From the NCBI RefSeq assembly GCF_900187445.1, contig NZ_FYEB01000002.1, forward strand, positions 399,511 to 463,510: 64,000 nt of DNA, read 5' to 3'. Position numbers and translations under genes: made by a program. Position 1 is the first letter of the stretch; the number at the start of each line of letters is the position of its first letter. Positions 9,215 through 17,651 of the stretch are shown piece after piece. A model generated the notes under the pieces. It made no database searches. It worked only from the letters and a program-made list of their open reading frames with translations, and was not told the origin of the DNA. This DNA is from Pseudomonas sp. Irchel s3b2 (GTDB lineage Bacteria; Pseudomonadota; Gammaproteobacteria; Pseudomonadales; Pseudomonadaceae).

Positions 9215-11338
9215 ATGGAATGCGCACGACCTACGCCAGCTGAAGGCAACTCAATCCTTTTAGTTGTTGATGATTACCCCGAAAATCTGATCAGCATGCG
9301 CGCGTTGTTACAGCGCCAGGACTGGCAGGTCATTACCGCGGCTTCCGGTTTCGAAGCGCTCGGCTTGTTACTCGAGCACGATGTCGACCTGGTGCTGCTG
9401 GATGTGCAGATGCCCGGTATGGACGGTTTCGAAGTGGCGCGCTTGATGCGTGGCAGCCAGCGAACCCGCCTCACGCCAATCATTTTCCTTACCGCCAACG
9501 AACAATCCCAGGACGCCGTGATCAAGGGCTACGCCAGTGGCGCGGTGGATTACCTGTTCAAACCGTTCGACCCGCAAATCCTCAAACCCAAAGTCCAGGC
9601 CCTGCTCGAACACCAGCGTAATCGCCGCGCTCTGCAGCAGTTGAGTCATGACCTGGAAATCGCCCGTGCCTTCAATGCCTCGGTGCTGGATAACGCCGCC
9701 GAAGGCATTCTGGTGGTGGGCGAGAACGGGTTGATTCGCTTTGCCAACCCGGCGATGTCTCGCCTGCTCAATGCCACGGTGCACGAGCTGCAAGGCAAAG
9801 AGTTTCTCGATTTCCTGCAAAAACCGCACATCCCGATCTGGGCCGACTCCGAATTGTTTGCCGGCTACAAGCGCGGTGAAACCCTGCGCCTGCACGATGC
9901 GTTGCTGCGTACGGCGCCGGGCCAGCAAGTGCCGGTGGCGTTGTCCTGCGCGCCGTTACCCGCCGAACAACATGCCATGGTGGTGACGGTGCTTGATATG
10001 TCGGTGGTGCGCCATCTGCATCAGCAGCTTGAGTTCCAGGCGGTGACCGATCCGCTGACCGGGCTGCTCAATCGTCGGGGTTTCTACCAGACCGTTGAAA
10101 ACTTGCTTCTGCGTGGCGAGCGCTCCGACAGTACGTGGGTGCTGTTGTACCTGGACCTCGACGGCTTCAAGCGGGTCAATGATTCCCTCGGCCACGATGC
10201 CGGCGACCGGGTACTGCGATGGGTGTCCGAGCAGCTGAAGGCGTGTCTGCGGCCCTTCGATATTCTGGCGCGGATGGGCGGCGATGAGTTTACCGCGCTG
10301 CTGGATCTTGAACTCCCCGAGCAGGCGGCGAAGATTGCCGAAAAGCTCATCGAGCGAGTGTCGATCTGTCAGCAAATCGAAGGCATGGACATTGCCTTGG
10401 GCGCCAGCATCGGCATTGCCACTTACCCCGATTGCGGGGCTAATCTCGACGGGTTGATGCGGGCGTCCGACATCGCCATGTACGAAGCCAAACGCGCCGG
10501 GCGTCAGCAATATCGTTTCTACGATCATGAAATGAACGGCCGGGCGCGCTCGCGGCTGATGCTCGAAGAAAGCGTGCGCACGGCCATCGAGAACCGTGAT
10601 TTCAACCTGGTGTATCAGCCTCAGGTGGCCATTGCCGACGGGCAGATTCGCGGGTTCGAGGCGTTGCTGCGCTGGCAGCATCCGAGTGTCGGCGATGTGC
10701 CGCCGGGGCTGTTTTTGCCGTTGCTGGAAGAGGCGCGATTGATCAGTCGCCTGGGCAGCTGGATTTATCATCGCGGGGCCAAACAACGAAAAGCCTGGGA
10801 AACCTTGTTTGCCGAAGATCTGGTGCTGGGTGTCAGTTTGAGCAGCACGCAGTTCGGTTTGCCCAACCTGGTCACCGAGCTGCGTCAGGTGCTGGAGCGC
10901 CATGGTTTGAAGCCGCGGCAGCTGGAAGTCGAGGTCACGGAAGAGGCCTTGATGCTTAACGCCGATGAAACCCGCAAGCAGCTGCGTTTGCTGCGCAATT
11001 TGGGAGTGCGGGTGGCACTGGATGATTTTGGCTCCGGGGCTTGTTCGCTGGCGCACTTGCGAGACCTGGAACTGGACACGCTCAAACTCGACCGGCATTT
11101 GATCGCTCGGTTGCCAGGGTCCGAAAGGGATGCGGCGCTGGCGCGCAGTGTCATCGATTTGTGCAAGCAGTTCGGTCTGCTGGTCATCGCCGAAGGGGTG
11201 GAGACGGTGGCGCAATATGAATGGCTGCAAGCCAACGGTTGCCAGTATGTGCAGGGGTTTCTGGTCGCGCGGCCGTTGATGGCCGAAGACACCCGTCACT
11301 TTGTTGAACCGTTCGACTGGAGCGCGCTGACGAGTTGA
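9215..11338 (+). CDS. REC-PAS-GGDEF-EAL cyclic-di-GMP signalling protein
   Basis: A 707-residue cytoplasmic protein. REC domain (about 12-130) has phospho-acceptor D63 in LLDVQMPG, acidic VVDDY and the FKPF lysine. PAS domain (about 155-270) follows, then GGDEF (about 280-440) with intact G355-G356-D357-E358-F359 and an RPFD inhibitory site just before it. EAL (about 455-700) has E482-A483-L484, DDFGSG, LKLD, AEGVE and QGF. The metal-binding Asn of the usual VNLS motif is Ser541 here (GVSLSS). Diguanylate cyclase activity is therefore expected, while phosphodiesterase activity may be weakened. No cognate kinase is adjacent. Confidence 0.93.
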   Translation: MECARPTPAEGNSILLVVDDYPENLISMRALLQRQDWQVITAASGFEALGLLLEHDVDLVLLDVQMPGMDGFEVARLMRGSQRTRLTPIIFLTANEQSQDAVIKGYASGAVDYLFKPFDPQILKPKVQALLEHQRNRRALQQLSHDLEIARAFNASVLDNAAEGILVVGENGLIRFANPAMSRLLNATVHELQGKEFLDFLQKPHIPIWADSELFAGYKRGETLRLHDALLRTAPGQQVPVALSCAPLPAEQHAMVVTVLDMSVVRHLHQQLEFQAVTDPLTGLLNRRGFYQTVENLLLRGERSDSTWVLLYLDLDGFKRVNDSLGHDAGDRVLRWVSEQLKACLRPFDILARMGGDEFTALLDLELPEQAAKIAEKLIERVSICQQIEGMDIALGASIGIATYPDCGANLDGLMRASDIAMYEAKRAGRQQYRFYDHEMNGRARSRLMLEESVRTAIENRDFNLVYQPQVAIADGQIRGFEALLRWQHPSVGDVPPGLFLPLLEEARLISRLGSWIYHRGAKQRKAWETLFAEDLVLGVSLSSTQFGLPNLVTELRQVLERHGLKPRQLEVEVTEEALMLNADETRKQLRLLRNLGVRVALDDFGSGACSLAHLRDLELDTLKLDRHLIARLPGSERDAALARSVIDLCKQFGLLVIAEGVETVAQYEWLQANGCQYVQGFLVARPLMAEDTRHFVEPFDWSALTS

Positions 11339-11383
11339 ATTCGTTACACTGGCGACCTTTTCGTGACTCGTGTTGCCGCCCCA

Positions 11384-11875
11384 ATGACCGCGTTGAAATA
11401 CCTCCAGGCCTATCCCGCTACATTGCAGGACCAGGTGCGCCAGCTGATCGCCGAAGGTCGGCTGGGCGATTACCTGAACCAGCGGTATCCGGAAAAGCAC
11501 GGGGTGCAGAGCGACAAGGCGCTATACACCTATGCCCTGGACCTCAAGCAGGAATACCTGCGTAACGCCCCGGCCATCGACAAGGTGTTGTTCGATAACC
11601 GTCTGGACCTGACTCACCGCGCGCTCGGCCTGCACACCACGATCTCGCGGGTGCAGGGCGGCAAGCTCAAGGCCAAGAAAGAAATTCGTGTCGCCTCGCT
11701 GTTCAAGGAAGCGCCTTCCGAGTTTCTGAAAATGATCGTGGTGCATGAGTTGGCGCACTTCAAGGAGTCGGATCACAACAAGGCGTTCTACAAGCTGTGC
11801 GAACACATGTTGCCGGGGTATCACCAGGTGGAGTTCGATCTGCGGGTGTACCTGACTTGGCGGGATATGCACTGA
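11384..11875 (+). CDS. HELAH-type metallopeptidase, YgjP/DUF45-like
   Basis: A 163-residue protein with the zinc motif HELAH in VVHELAHFKESDHNKAFYKLCEHMLPGY, the arrangement of the YgjP/SprT-like (DUF45) metal-dependent hydrolases, in which the third ligand is the downstream histidine of SDHNKAFY. Substrate unknown. Start MTALKYLQAYP was chosen over the ATG at 11363 by similarity to the family. It begins 45 bases after the GGDEF-EAL gene, and the small winged-helix gene follows after 26 bases. Confidence 0.8.
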   Translation: MTALKYLQAYPATLQDQVRQLIAEGRLGDYLNQRYPEKHGVQSDKALYTYALDLKQEYLRNAPAIDKVLFDNRLDLTHRALGLHTTISRVQGGKLKAKKEIRVASLFKEAPSEFLKMIVVHELAHFKESDHNKAFYKLCEHMLPGYHQVEFDLRVYLTWRDMH

Positions 11876-11901
11876 AGGATCAAGTGATCGGGGATATTCA
11901 G

Positions 11902-12198
11902 ATGGATGTAAGCAAGACCAAGAGCAGCTTCTACCGCCGACTATACGTGGCGTACCTGATCGACAGCGGGCTGGCCAGCAGCGTCCCGGCGCTGACCGAA
12001 GTCACCGGCATGCCCCGGCGCACGGCCCAGGACACCATTTCGGCATTGGCGGATCTGGATATCGTTTGTGAATTCGAACAGGAAGAAGGTGCGCGCAACC
12101 ATGCGGGGTGCTATCGGATTCGCGAGTGGGGGGCGATTGATCGGGAGTGGATCGAGCGTAATCTGCGGCAGATCAAAGCGGTGCTGGAATATCCCTGA
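11902..12198 (+). CDS. Small winged helix-turn-helix protein
   Basis: A 98-residue protein. Residues about 8-65 (YRRLYVAYLIDSG, VPALTEVTGMPRRTAQDTISALADLDI) have the pattern of a winged helix domain with TGMPRRTAQDTI as recognition helix, followed by a strand pair (VCEFEQEE, GCYRIREWG) and a C-terminal helix. It is probably a DNA-binding regulator, but no target is evident. It lies 26 bases after the metallopeptidase gene, likely on the same transcript. Confidence 0.75.
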   Translation: MDVSKTKSSFYRRLYVAYLIDSGLASSVPALTEVTGMPRRTAQDTISALADLDIVCEFEQEEGARNHAGCYRIREWGAIDREWIERNLRQIKAVLEYP

Positions 12199-12220
12199 AT
12201 TCCTGCAGTGACAGGGCTGA

Positions 12221-12318
12221 CGCCTTCGCGGGCAAGCCTCGCTCCTACAGGATTTGTGTCCAGCCGCAATCGCGTGAACCAACACAACCCCCGTAGGAGC
12301 TAGGCTTGCCCGCGATGA
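12221..12318. repeat. REP pair (GCGGGCAAGCCTCGCTCCTAC type)
   Basis: TTCGCGGGCAAGCCTCGCTC and the inverted CGTAGGAGCTAGGCTTGCCC bracket about 50 bases between the convergent winged-helix and acetyltransferase genes. The right arm carries a one-base variation (CTAGG for CGAGG). Confidence 0.85.
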
Positions 12319-12323
12319 GGCCT

Positions 12324-12776
12324 TCAAGAACGACGCATCCCGATATGCGGAATGTCATCCTCCAGATATTCCTCACCCACCACCACAAACCCGTACCGCC
12401 CGTAATACCCCTGCAAATGCGCCTGGGCCGAGAGGTAGATCGGCACTTCAGGCCAGCGTTTGGCGGCCTGTTTCAACGCCTGGCTCATCATTTCATGCCC
12501 AAGCCCGGTGCCGCGTGCAGCGGGAGCAATGATCACTCGGCCTATCACCACGTCGCCGCCCTGTAACTCCGGGTCGAGCAATCGCAGGTAAGCCACCAGC
12601 CTATCCCCGTCCCAGCCCATCAAATGGCAGGTGTCACCTTCCAGGTCCTGGCCATCGATGTCCTGATAAAGGCATTTCTGCTCGACGACGAACACCTCGG
12701 CGCGCAACTGCAAAATGGCATACAGCTGCTCTTTACCCAGATCGCTGTGATGTTTGCAGACCCAATCGATTGTCAT
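12324..12776 (-). CDS. GNAT acetyltransferase, ElaA-like
   Basis: A 150-residue acetyl-CoA-dependent N-acetyltransferase. The N-terminal half LYAILQLRAEVFVVEQKCLYQDIDGQDLE is characteristic of ElaA, followed by the GNAT acetyl-CoA loop RGTGLGHEMM and YYGRYGFVVVGEEYLEDDIPHIGM. The start MTIDWVCKHHSD at 12776 matches ElaA; longer in-frame starts run into the intergenic region. Its substrate is unknown. It is transcribed towards the winged-helix gene and divergently from the solute-binding protein. Confidence 0.88.
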   Translation of the reverse strand: MTIDWVCKHHSDLGKEQLYAILQLRAEVFVVEQKCLYQDIDGQDLEGDTCHLMGWDGDRLVAYLRLLDPELQGGDVVIGRVIIAPAARGTGLGHEMMSQALKQAAKRWPEVPIYLSAQAHLQGYYGRYGFVVVGEEYLEDDIPHIGMRRS

Positions 12777-13032
12777 CTTCAGACTCCTTGAACAACGTTG
12801 CTCCGATACTAAGCGTCCTGACGCGGGATGTCTTGATGGCAGAGAAATCTGTGACAAAGGCCAAAATGCCATCATTCATTTCTCGCGAGATTGTCTTCTT
12901 TGTGTAATCTGCGTGAAGTCTGTGCAGCGGTCAAAACGAACTAATGTCAGGACCTGGTTTTCGCCGGAAAAGGGCCCTGGAGTTTTACTGAAAAACACAC
13001 CGGCAGTTCGCCCTCCTGAGGATTTTTCTGGC

Positions 13033-13770
13033 ATGCCGCGATTGCATCGAGCGTTTGCTTTGATTGGATTGCTGTTGCTGACACAGAGCGTGGCGGCGCA
13101 AAAGTTGCGTCTGGTCGCCGATGCCTGGCCCCCCTTTACTGACGCCACCCTGGTCAAGGGGGGGTTAGCCACCGACATCGTCAGTACCGCGCTGGCCCGG
13201 GCCGGTTATGCCAGCGATTTTGAGCAGGTGCCATGGGCGCGGGCCTTGTTTGGAATAGGCGAGGGGCGTTATGACGTGTTGGTTAACGCCTGGTACACCG
13301 ACGAGCGCACGAAACTGGGGCAGTTTTCCGGTGAGTACCTGCTCAATCGTGTGCGCTTTCTCAAGCGCAAGGACACGCCGATCGAATTCAGCAACCTGCA
13401 ACAACTGCACACTTACCCGATAGCGGTGGTTCGCGGTTATGCCTATTCGCAAGCATTCGATGACGATATGTCGTTGCAGAAAGTCCCGGTGCATAACTTT
13501 GCCATGGCCGTGCGGATGGTTGCGGCCGACCGGGTCAAACTGACTCTGGAAGACGAGTTCGTCGCCCGCTATTACCTCGCTCGGGAGTCATCCAAGGTAC
13601 GCAACGCCGTGGAGTTTTTGCCCAAGCCGTTGAGCGAGAATAGCCTGCATATTCTGGTGAGCCTGAAGAACCCGCAGCATGAACAGATCGTCGCCGGCTT
13701 CGACCGTGAAATTGCGGCGATGAAGGCCGATGGGAGTTATGAGAAATTGCTCAAGCAGCATGGGATGTGA
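13033..13770 (+). CDS. Periplasmic solute-binding protein, family 3-like
   Basis: A 245-residue protein with a cleavable signal peptide (MPRLHRAFALIGLLLLTQSVAAQ). The mature sequence KLRLVADAWPPFTD...GLATDIVSTALARAGY...FEQVPWARALFGIGEGRYDVLVNAWYTDERT matches the bacterial extracellular solute-binding family 3 fold used by amino-acid ABC transporters. No permease or ATPase gene is nearby, so it may work with a distant system or as a sensor-like orphan; ligand unknown. The ATG at 13033 follows CCTGAGGA; the frame is open upstream but without a good start. Confidence 0.85.
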   Translation: MPRLHRAFALIGLLLLTQSVAAQKLRLVADAWPPFTDATLVKGGLATDIVSTALARAGYASDFEQVPWARALFGIGEGRYDVLVNAWYTDERTKLGQFSGEYLLNRVRFLKRKDTPIEFSNLQQLHTYPIAVVRGYAYSQAFDDDMSLQKVPVHNFAMAVRMVAADRVKLTLEDEFVARYYLARESSKVRNAVEFLPKPLSENSLHILVSLKNPQHEQIVAGFDREIAAMKADGSYEKLLKQHGM

Positions 13771-13799
13771 TCTGAAAGGCTTGCGGTGTCTGAACTGAC

Positions 13800-13895
13800 G
13801 CCTTCGCGGGCAAGCCTCGCTCCTACAGATTTAGTGTCGGGCACAAATCCCGTGGCCGACATTGAATCTGTAGGAGCGAGGCTTGCCCGCGAAGA
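13800..13895. repeat. REP pair
   Basis: TTCGCGGGCAAGCCTCGCTC and inverted GTAGGAGCGAGGCTTGCCCG, convergent between the solute-binding protein gene and the YccS-like gene. Confidence 0.88.
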
Positions 13896-13918
13896 GGCCG
13901 GCCCAGTCGCTACAAATC

Positions 13919-16102
13919 TCAGGCTTCGCTAGTGTCTTTAATGAGATGCGCCGCCAGCGTCCGCAACGGCCCCAGTTGCCGACAGATCAACGCCAGTTGC
14001 GTCTGCACCAACCGCTGGCCTTCATCGATCTCATCCGGCATCTGCTCAAGCCCATTGGCCAGGGCCTCTTCCTCATCACTCTGAATAGCAATCGGCTGTT
14101 TGCTCGCCAGGCCTTGAGCGATTTCGTCAAGGCTGGCAGCCAGGTTCACGCCGGCGCTGTCGATCAAATGCTCGCGCACGTCCGACGGTAGTTGGGTTTC
14201 GCGGTGTGCCCCCAGCCCCGACAAATAGCTGAGCAAAGTGTGTGACAGCACCAGGAAACGGAAACCAACATCGGCTTCCTTACGAAAATGCCCCGGCTCC
14301 ATCAGCATGTTGGCCAGCGTTGTCGACAACGCGGCATCGGCGTTGTGCGCGTTGCGTCGGGCCAGGCGATAAGCCAGGTCGTCACTTTTACCGGCGGCGT
14401 ATTGCTGCATGATCTGGCGCAGGTAAATGCTGTTGCAGGTCAGGGTGTTGGCCAGCACTTTGTTCAGGCGTCGACCCTGCCAGTCCGGCAAAAACAGGAA
14501 TACCGCCAGACCGGCGATCAGACTACCGAGCAAGGTATCGAACAGTCGTGGCAGAAGCAGCCCATAACCGTCGCCCACCTGGTTGAAGCAGAACAGCACC
14601 AGAAGCGTGATCGCGGCAGTCGCCAGAGTGTAGCGAGTGGTGCGGTTGGTAAAGAACACCACCCCGGCAAGGATGGCGAAGCTCGACTGCACCAGCGGGT
14701 TTGGAAACAGATCGAACAACGCCCAGGCCACGGTCAGGCCGATGGCGGTGCCGATGATCCGCTGCCCGAGTTTGCGGCGAGTGGCGCCGTAGTTCGGCTG
14801 GCAGACAAACAGCGTGGTGAGGATGATCCAGTAACCTTGCGACGGGTGGATCAAATGCACCATGCCGTAGCCGATGCTCAACGCAAGGGGCAGGCGCAGG
14901 GCATGGCGGAACAGTAACGAGGTCGGCGTCAGCTGCGTGCGCAAGCGTATCCAGACGTCTTTGAGGCTACGCGGTGAACGGTCCAGCAGGCTGCTGTCGG
15001 AGGCGTCTGCCAGCGTATCGGGGTTGCTGGCGTCGCTGAGCAATCGGTCGAGAGTGCCGAGGTTGGCAGCCAGCGCTCGCAACGAACGCAACAGACCGCG
15101 CCAGGCCGGATTGCTCTGGATGCGCAGGTGTTCGAGGGATGCATGCAGGTCGCTCAGGGCCCCGGCGAAGCTTGCGTCATAGGTAAACGGCTGGCGCATC
15201 TGGATCGATTCGGCCAGCGCGCGGCAGGCCTTGCCTTGCTGGCGCAGCAGGCGCTGACAGCGGAACAGCACGTCGCTGTGGAAGAACGCTTCGGCCAGCG
15301 CGTTATAGGGGTAGTGTGAGGAACTGGCGCGCTCGTGGATGTCCTGGGCGAGGAAGTACAGCTTCAGATAACGGCTGACTTTTACGCCCGGCCGACCGTC
15401 GCCGACCCGATGCAGAATGATTTCCTTGGCGGCGTTCAAGGCCGCCACCACCCGACCGTTCTGCTGTGCCAGTTCCAGCCGCTGTGCTTCCACGTCCATC
15501 TGCCGGATCGGTTCGAACAGCGACGATTTGAGTTTCAGGTAATATCCCAGTTCGCGGAACAACCGCGCCAGGCTTTGCTGTACCGGTTGGTTGGAAAACA
15601 TTGCCTGCCACAGCACCGAGAGCAAGCCATACCACGCCGCACCGGCCACCAGCAGCACCGGCTCGTGCCAGAAATCAGTGACCGCGCCGCCGCGCTGGTC
15701 CACGCCGATCATTGTGTAGACCGACAGAATCAGCGTCGCCGAAGCAATCGCGCCGTAACGTTCGCCCAGCGCGCCGAGCATGGTCAGGCAAAAGCTGGCC
15801 AGTGCAAAGGCGATGATAAAGAGGATGGGATAGGGGAAGAGCAGCTCGACGGACAGGGCGGCGACCATAAAACACACTAGCGTCACTGCGAGTGCGTTGA
15901 GGCGCCCCTGCCAACTGTCGTCGGTTTCAGCCAGGGCGCTGGCGATGATCCCCAGGAACAACGGGATCAGCAGCCCCATCTCGTCCAGGTACCAACACAG
16001 CGCCATGGTGCCGGTCAGGGCGATGAATACCCGCACGCTGTAACTGAATTTATCCAGCGCCCAGAGGCGGCGCAGAGATTGCCGAAATGTGGTCGATGAC
16101 AT
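13919..16102 (-). CDS. yccS: YccS/YhfK-family (FUSC) inner-membrane protein
   Basis: A 727-residue membrane protein. An N-terminal bundle of about six hydrophobic helices (about 20-180, e.g. VRVFIALTGTMALCWYLDEMGLLIPLFLG) precedes a long soluble helical part (about 190-390). A second bundle (about 395-520, LPLALSIGYGMVHLIHPSQGYWIILTTLFVCQPNYGATRRKLGQRIIGT) carries the FUSC signature, and a cytoplasmic tail follows. This is the TIGR01667 YccS layout. Related proteins include aromatic-acid exporters, but the YccS substrate is unknown. It stands alone between two REP pairs. Confidence 0.9.
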   Translation of the reverse strand: MSSTTFRQSLRRLWALDKFSYSVRVFIALTGTMALCWYLDEMGLLIPLFLGIIASALAETDDSWQGRLNALAVTLVCFMVAALSVELLFPYPILFIIAFALASFCLTMLGALGERYGAIASATLILSVYTMIGVDQRGGAVTDFWHEPVLLVAGAAWYGLLSVLWQAMFSNQPVQQSLARLFRELGYYLKLKSSLFEPIRQMDVEAQRLELAQQNGRVVAALNAAKEIILHRVGDGRPGVKVSRYLKLYFLAQDIHERASSSHYPYNALAEAFFHSDVLFRCQRLLRQQGKACRALAESIQMRQPFTYDASFAGALSDLHASLEHLRIQSNPAWRGLLRSLRALAANLGTLDRLLSDASNPDTLADASDSSLLDRSPRSLKDVWIRLRTQLTPTSLLFRHALRLPLALSIGYGMVHLIHPSQGYWIILTTLFVCQPNYGATRRKLGQRIIGTAIGLTVAWALFDLFPNPLVQSSFAILAGVVFFTNRTTRYTLATAAITLLVLFCFNQVGDGYGLLLPRLFDTLLGSLIAGLAVFLFLPDWQGRRLNKVLANTLTCNSIYLRQIMQQYAAGKSDDLAYRLARRNAHNADAALSTTLANMLMEPGHFRKEADVGFRFLVLSHTLLSYLSGLGAHRETQLPSDVREHLIDSAGVNLAASLDEIAQGLASKQPIAIQSDEEEALANGLEQMPDEIDEGQRLVQTQLALICRQLGPLRTLAAHLIKDTSEA

Positions 16103-16226
16103 GAAGTGCGAAGGCCTTCCGAGGCAATGACGCTAAATTGAGCCACTAATGACGCCGACGCAATGGCGCCGATCACATCTGACAGCAAAATCTGTTCCTT
16201 CCTCGTTCTGTGTTGCCTGTCAGGAC

Positions 16227-16311
16227 GCCTTCGCGGGCAAGCCTCGCTCCTGGTCCACAGTATTATTCGCGAACACCGGGAACCTGTAGGAGCGAGGCTT
16301 GCCCGCGAAGA
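16227..16311. repeat. REP pair
   Basis: CTTCGCGGGCAAGCCTCGCT and inverted GTAGGAGCGAGGCTTGCCCG, between the YccS-like gene and the flavoprotein gene downstream of it. Confidence 0.85.
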
Positions 16312-16327
16312 ACGATAACGCGGTCGA

Positions 16328-17506
16328 TCAGACGTACTGCGCGGCGGCGTAACCGGAAGCCCAGGCCCACTGGAAATTGAAACCACCGAGATGCCCGGTG
16401 ACGTCGAGCACCTCGCCGATGAAATACAGGCCAGGGCTTTTCAGCGATTCCATGGTCTTGGACGACACCTCGCGCGTATCTACACCGCCGAGGGTCACTT
16501 CCGCAGTGCGGTAGCCTTCAGTGCCGGCCGGCACGACTTTCCAGCTCGCCAGTTTTTCGGCGATGTCCGCCAGTTCGGCGTGGGTGTACTGCTTCATCGG
16601 TTTGGAGACGAACCAGTTGTCCGCCAACAGATTGGCCATCTTCTTGGTGAAGATTTCACCGAGCAAGGTTTTCAACTCGCTATTCGGGCGTTCGGCCTGC
16701 TGCTGTTGCAGCCAGTTCGGCACGTCGTGATCCGGCATCAGGTTGATTTCCACCGTGTCGCCGGATTCCCAGAACGACGAAATCTGCAAGATCGCCGGTC
16801 CGCTGAGGCCGCGGTGGGTAAACAGGATGTTCTCGCGGAAACTCTGGTCGTTGCAGCTCACCAGGCAGTCCACCGACGTACCGGACAGCTCGGTGCAAAG
16901 CTCCTTGAGCTGATCGGTGATGGTGAGCGGCACGAGACCGGCGCGGGTCGGCAGCAGGTCGTGGCCGAATTGCTTGGCTACCTGATAGCCGAAACCGGTG
17001 GCGCCGAGGGTCGGAATCGACAGGCCGCCGGTGGCGATTACCAGCGATTCGCAGGTGATTTGCCCCAGCGTCGTGTCCAGCAGGTAACCGCTTTCGAGTT
17101 TTTCGATCGTCTGGATCGAGGTGTCCAGGTGCAGGCTGACGCCGACTTGATCGCACTCGTTGAGCAGCATTTCGAGGATGTCGCTGGATTTGTTATCGCA
17201 GAACAACTGGCCGAGTTTCTTCTCGTGGTACGGCACGCCGTGCTTGGCGACCATGCCAATGAAATCCCACTGGGTGTATCGCGCCAGCGCGGATTTGCAG
17301 AAGTGGGCGTTCTGCGACAGGAAGTTGCTCGGCTCGGTGTACATGTTGGTGAAATTGCAGCGGCCGCCGCCCGACATGAGGATTTTCTTGCCGGCCTTGT
17401 TCGCGTGATCAAGCAACATCACTTTGCGCCCGCGCCCGGCGGCGGTCAGCGCACACATCAACCCTGCGGCGCCAGCGCCAATGATCACGACTTCGGTAGA
17501 GCGCAA
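16328..17506 (-). CDS. HI0933/YhiN-type FAD-dependent oxidoreductase
   Basis: A 392-residue flavoprotein. The N-terminal dinucleotide loop GAGAAGLMCALTAAGRGRKV is followed by GKKILMSGGGRCNFTN, the hallmark of the HI0933 (TIGR00275, BaiN/YhiN) family. The C-terminus GLYFIGEVLDVTGHLGGFNFQWAWASGYAAA closes the FAD site. Physiological substrate unknown. A TTG start at 17506 is chosen because GTGAGGAC lies 7 bases before it and the protein then begins (M)RSTEVVIIGAG as in relatives; another in-frame TTG at 17524 lacks such a site. Confidence 0.88.
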   Translation of the reverse strand: MRSTEVVIIGAGAAGLMCALTAAGRGRKVMLLDHANKAGKKILMSGGGRCNFTNMYTEPSNFLSQNAHFCKSALARYTQWDFIGMVAKHGVPYHEKKLGQLFCDNKSSDILEMLLNECDQVGVSLHLDTSIQTIEKLESGYLLDTTLGQITCESLVIATGGLSIPTLGATGFGYQVAKQFGHDLLPTRAGLVPLTITDQLKELCTELSGTSVDCLVSCNDQSFRENILFTHRGLSGPAILQISSFWESGDTVEINLMPDHDVPNWLQQQQAERPNSELKTLLGEIFTKKMANLLADNWFVSKPMKQYTHAELADIAEKLASWKVVPAGTEGYRTAEVTLGGVDTREVSSKTMESLKSPGLYFIGEVLDVTGHLGGFNFQWAWASGYAAAQYV

Positions 17507-17545
17507 AACAGTGTCCTCACACAAATCTCAGGGCTAACCCAGACC

Positions 17546-17637
17546 CTGTAGGAGCGAGGCTTGCCCGCGAAGAACGATTACACGGTGAATCAGGTAGACC
17601 GAGTTATCGTTCTTCGCGGGCAAGCCTCGCTCCTACG
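17546..17637. repeat. REP pair
   Basis: CTGTAGGAGCGAGGCTTGCC and inverted GGGCAAGCCTCGCTCCTACG around a short spacer containing its own inverted pair (CGATTACACGG / AGTTATCG-like), upstream of the flavoprotein gene and downstream of dbpA. Confidence 0.85.
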
Positions 17638-17651
17638 GGGCGGTGGTGTTC

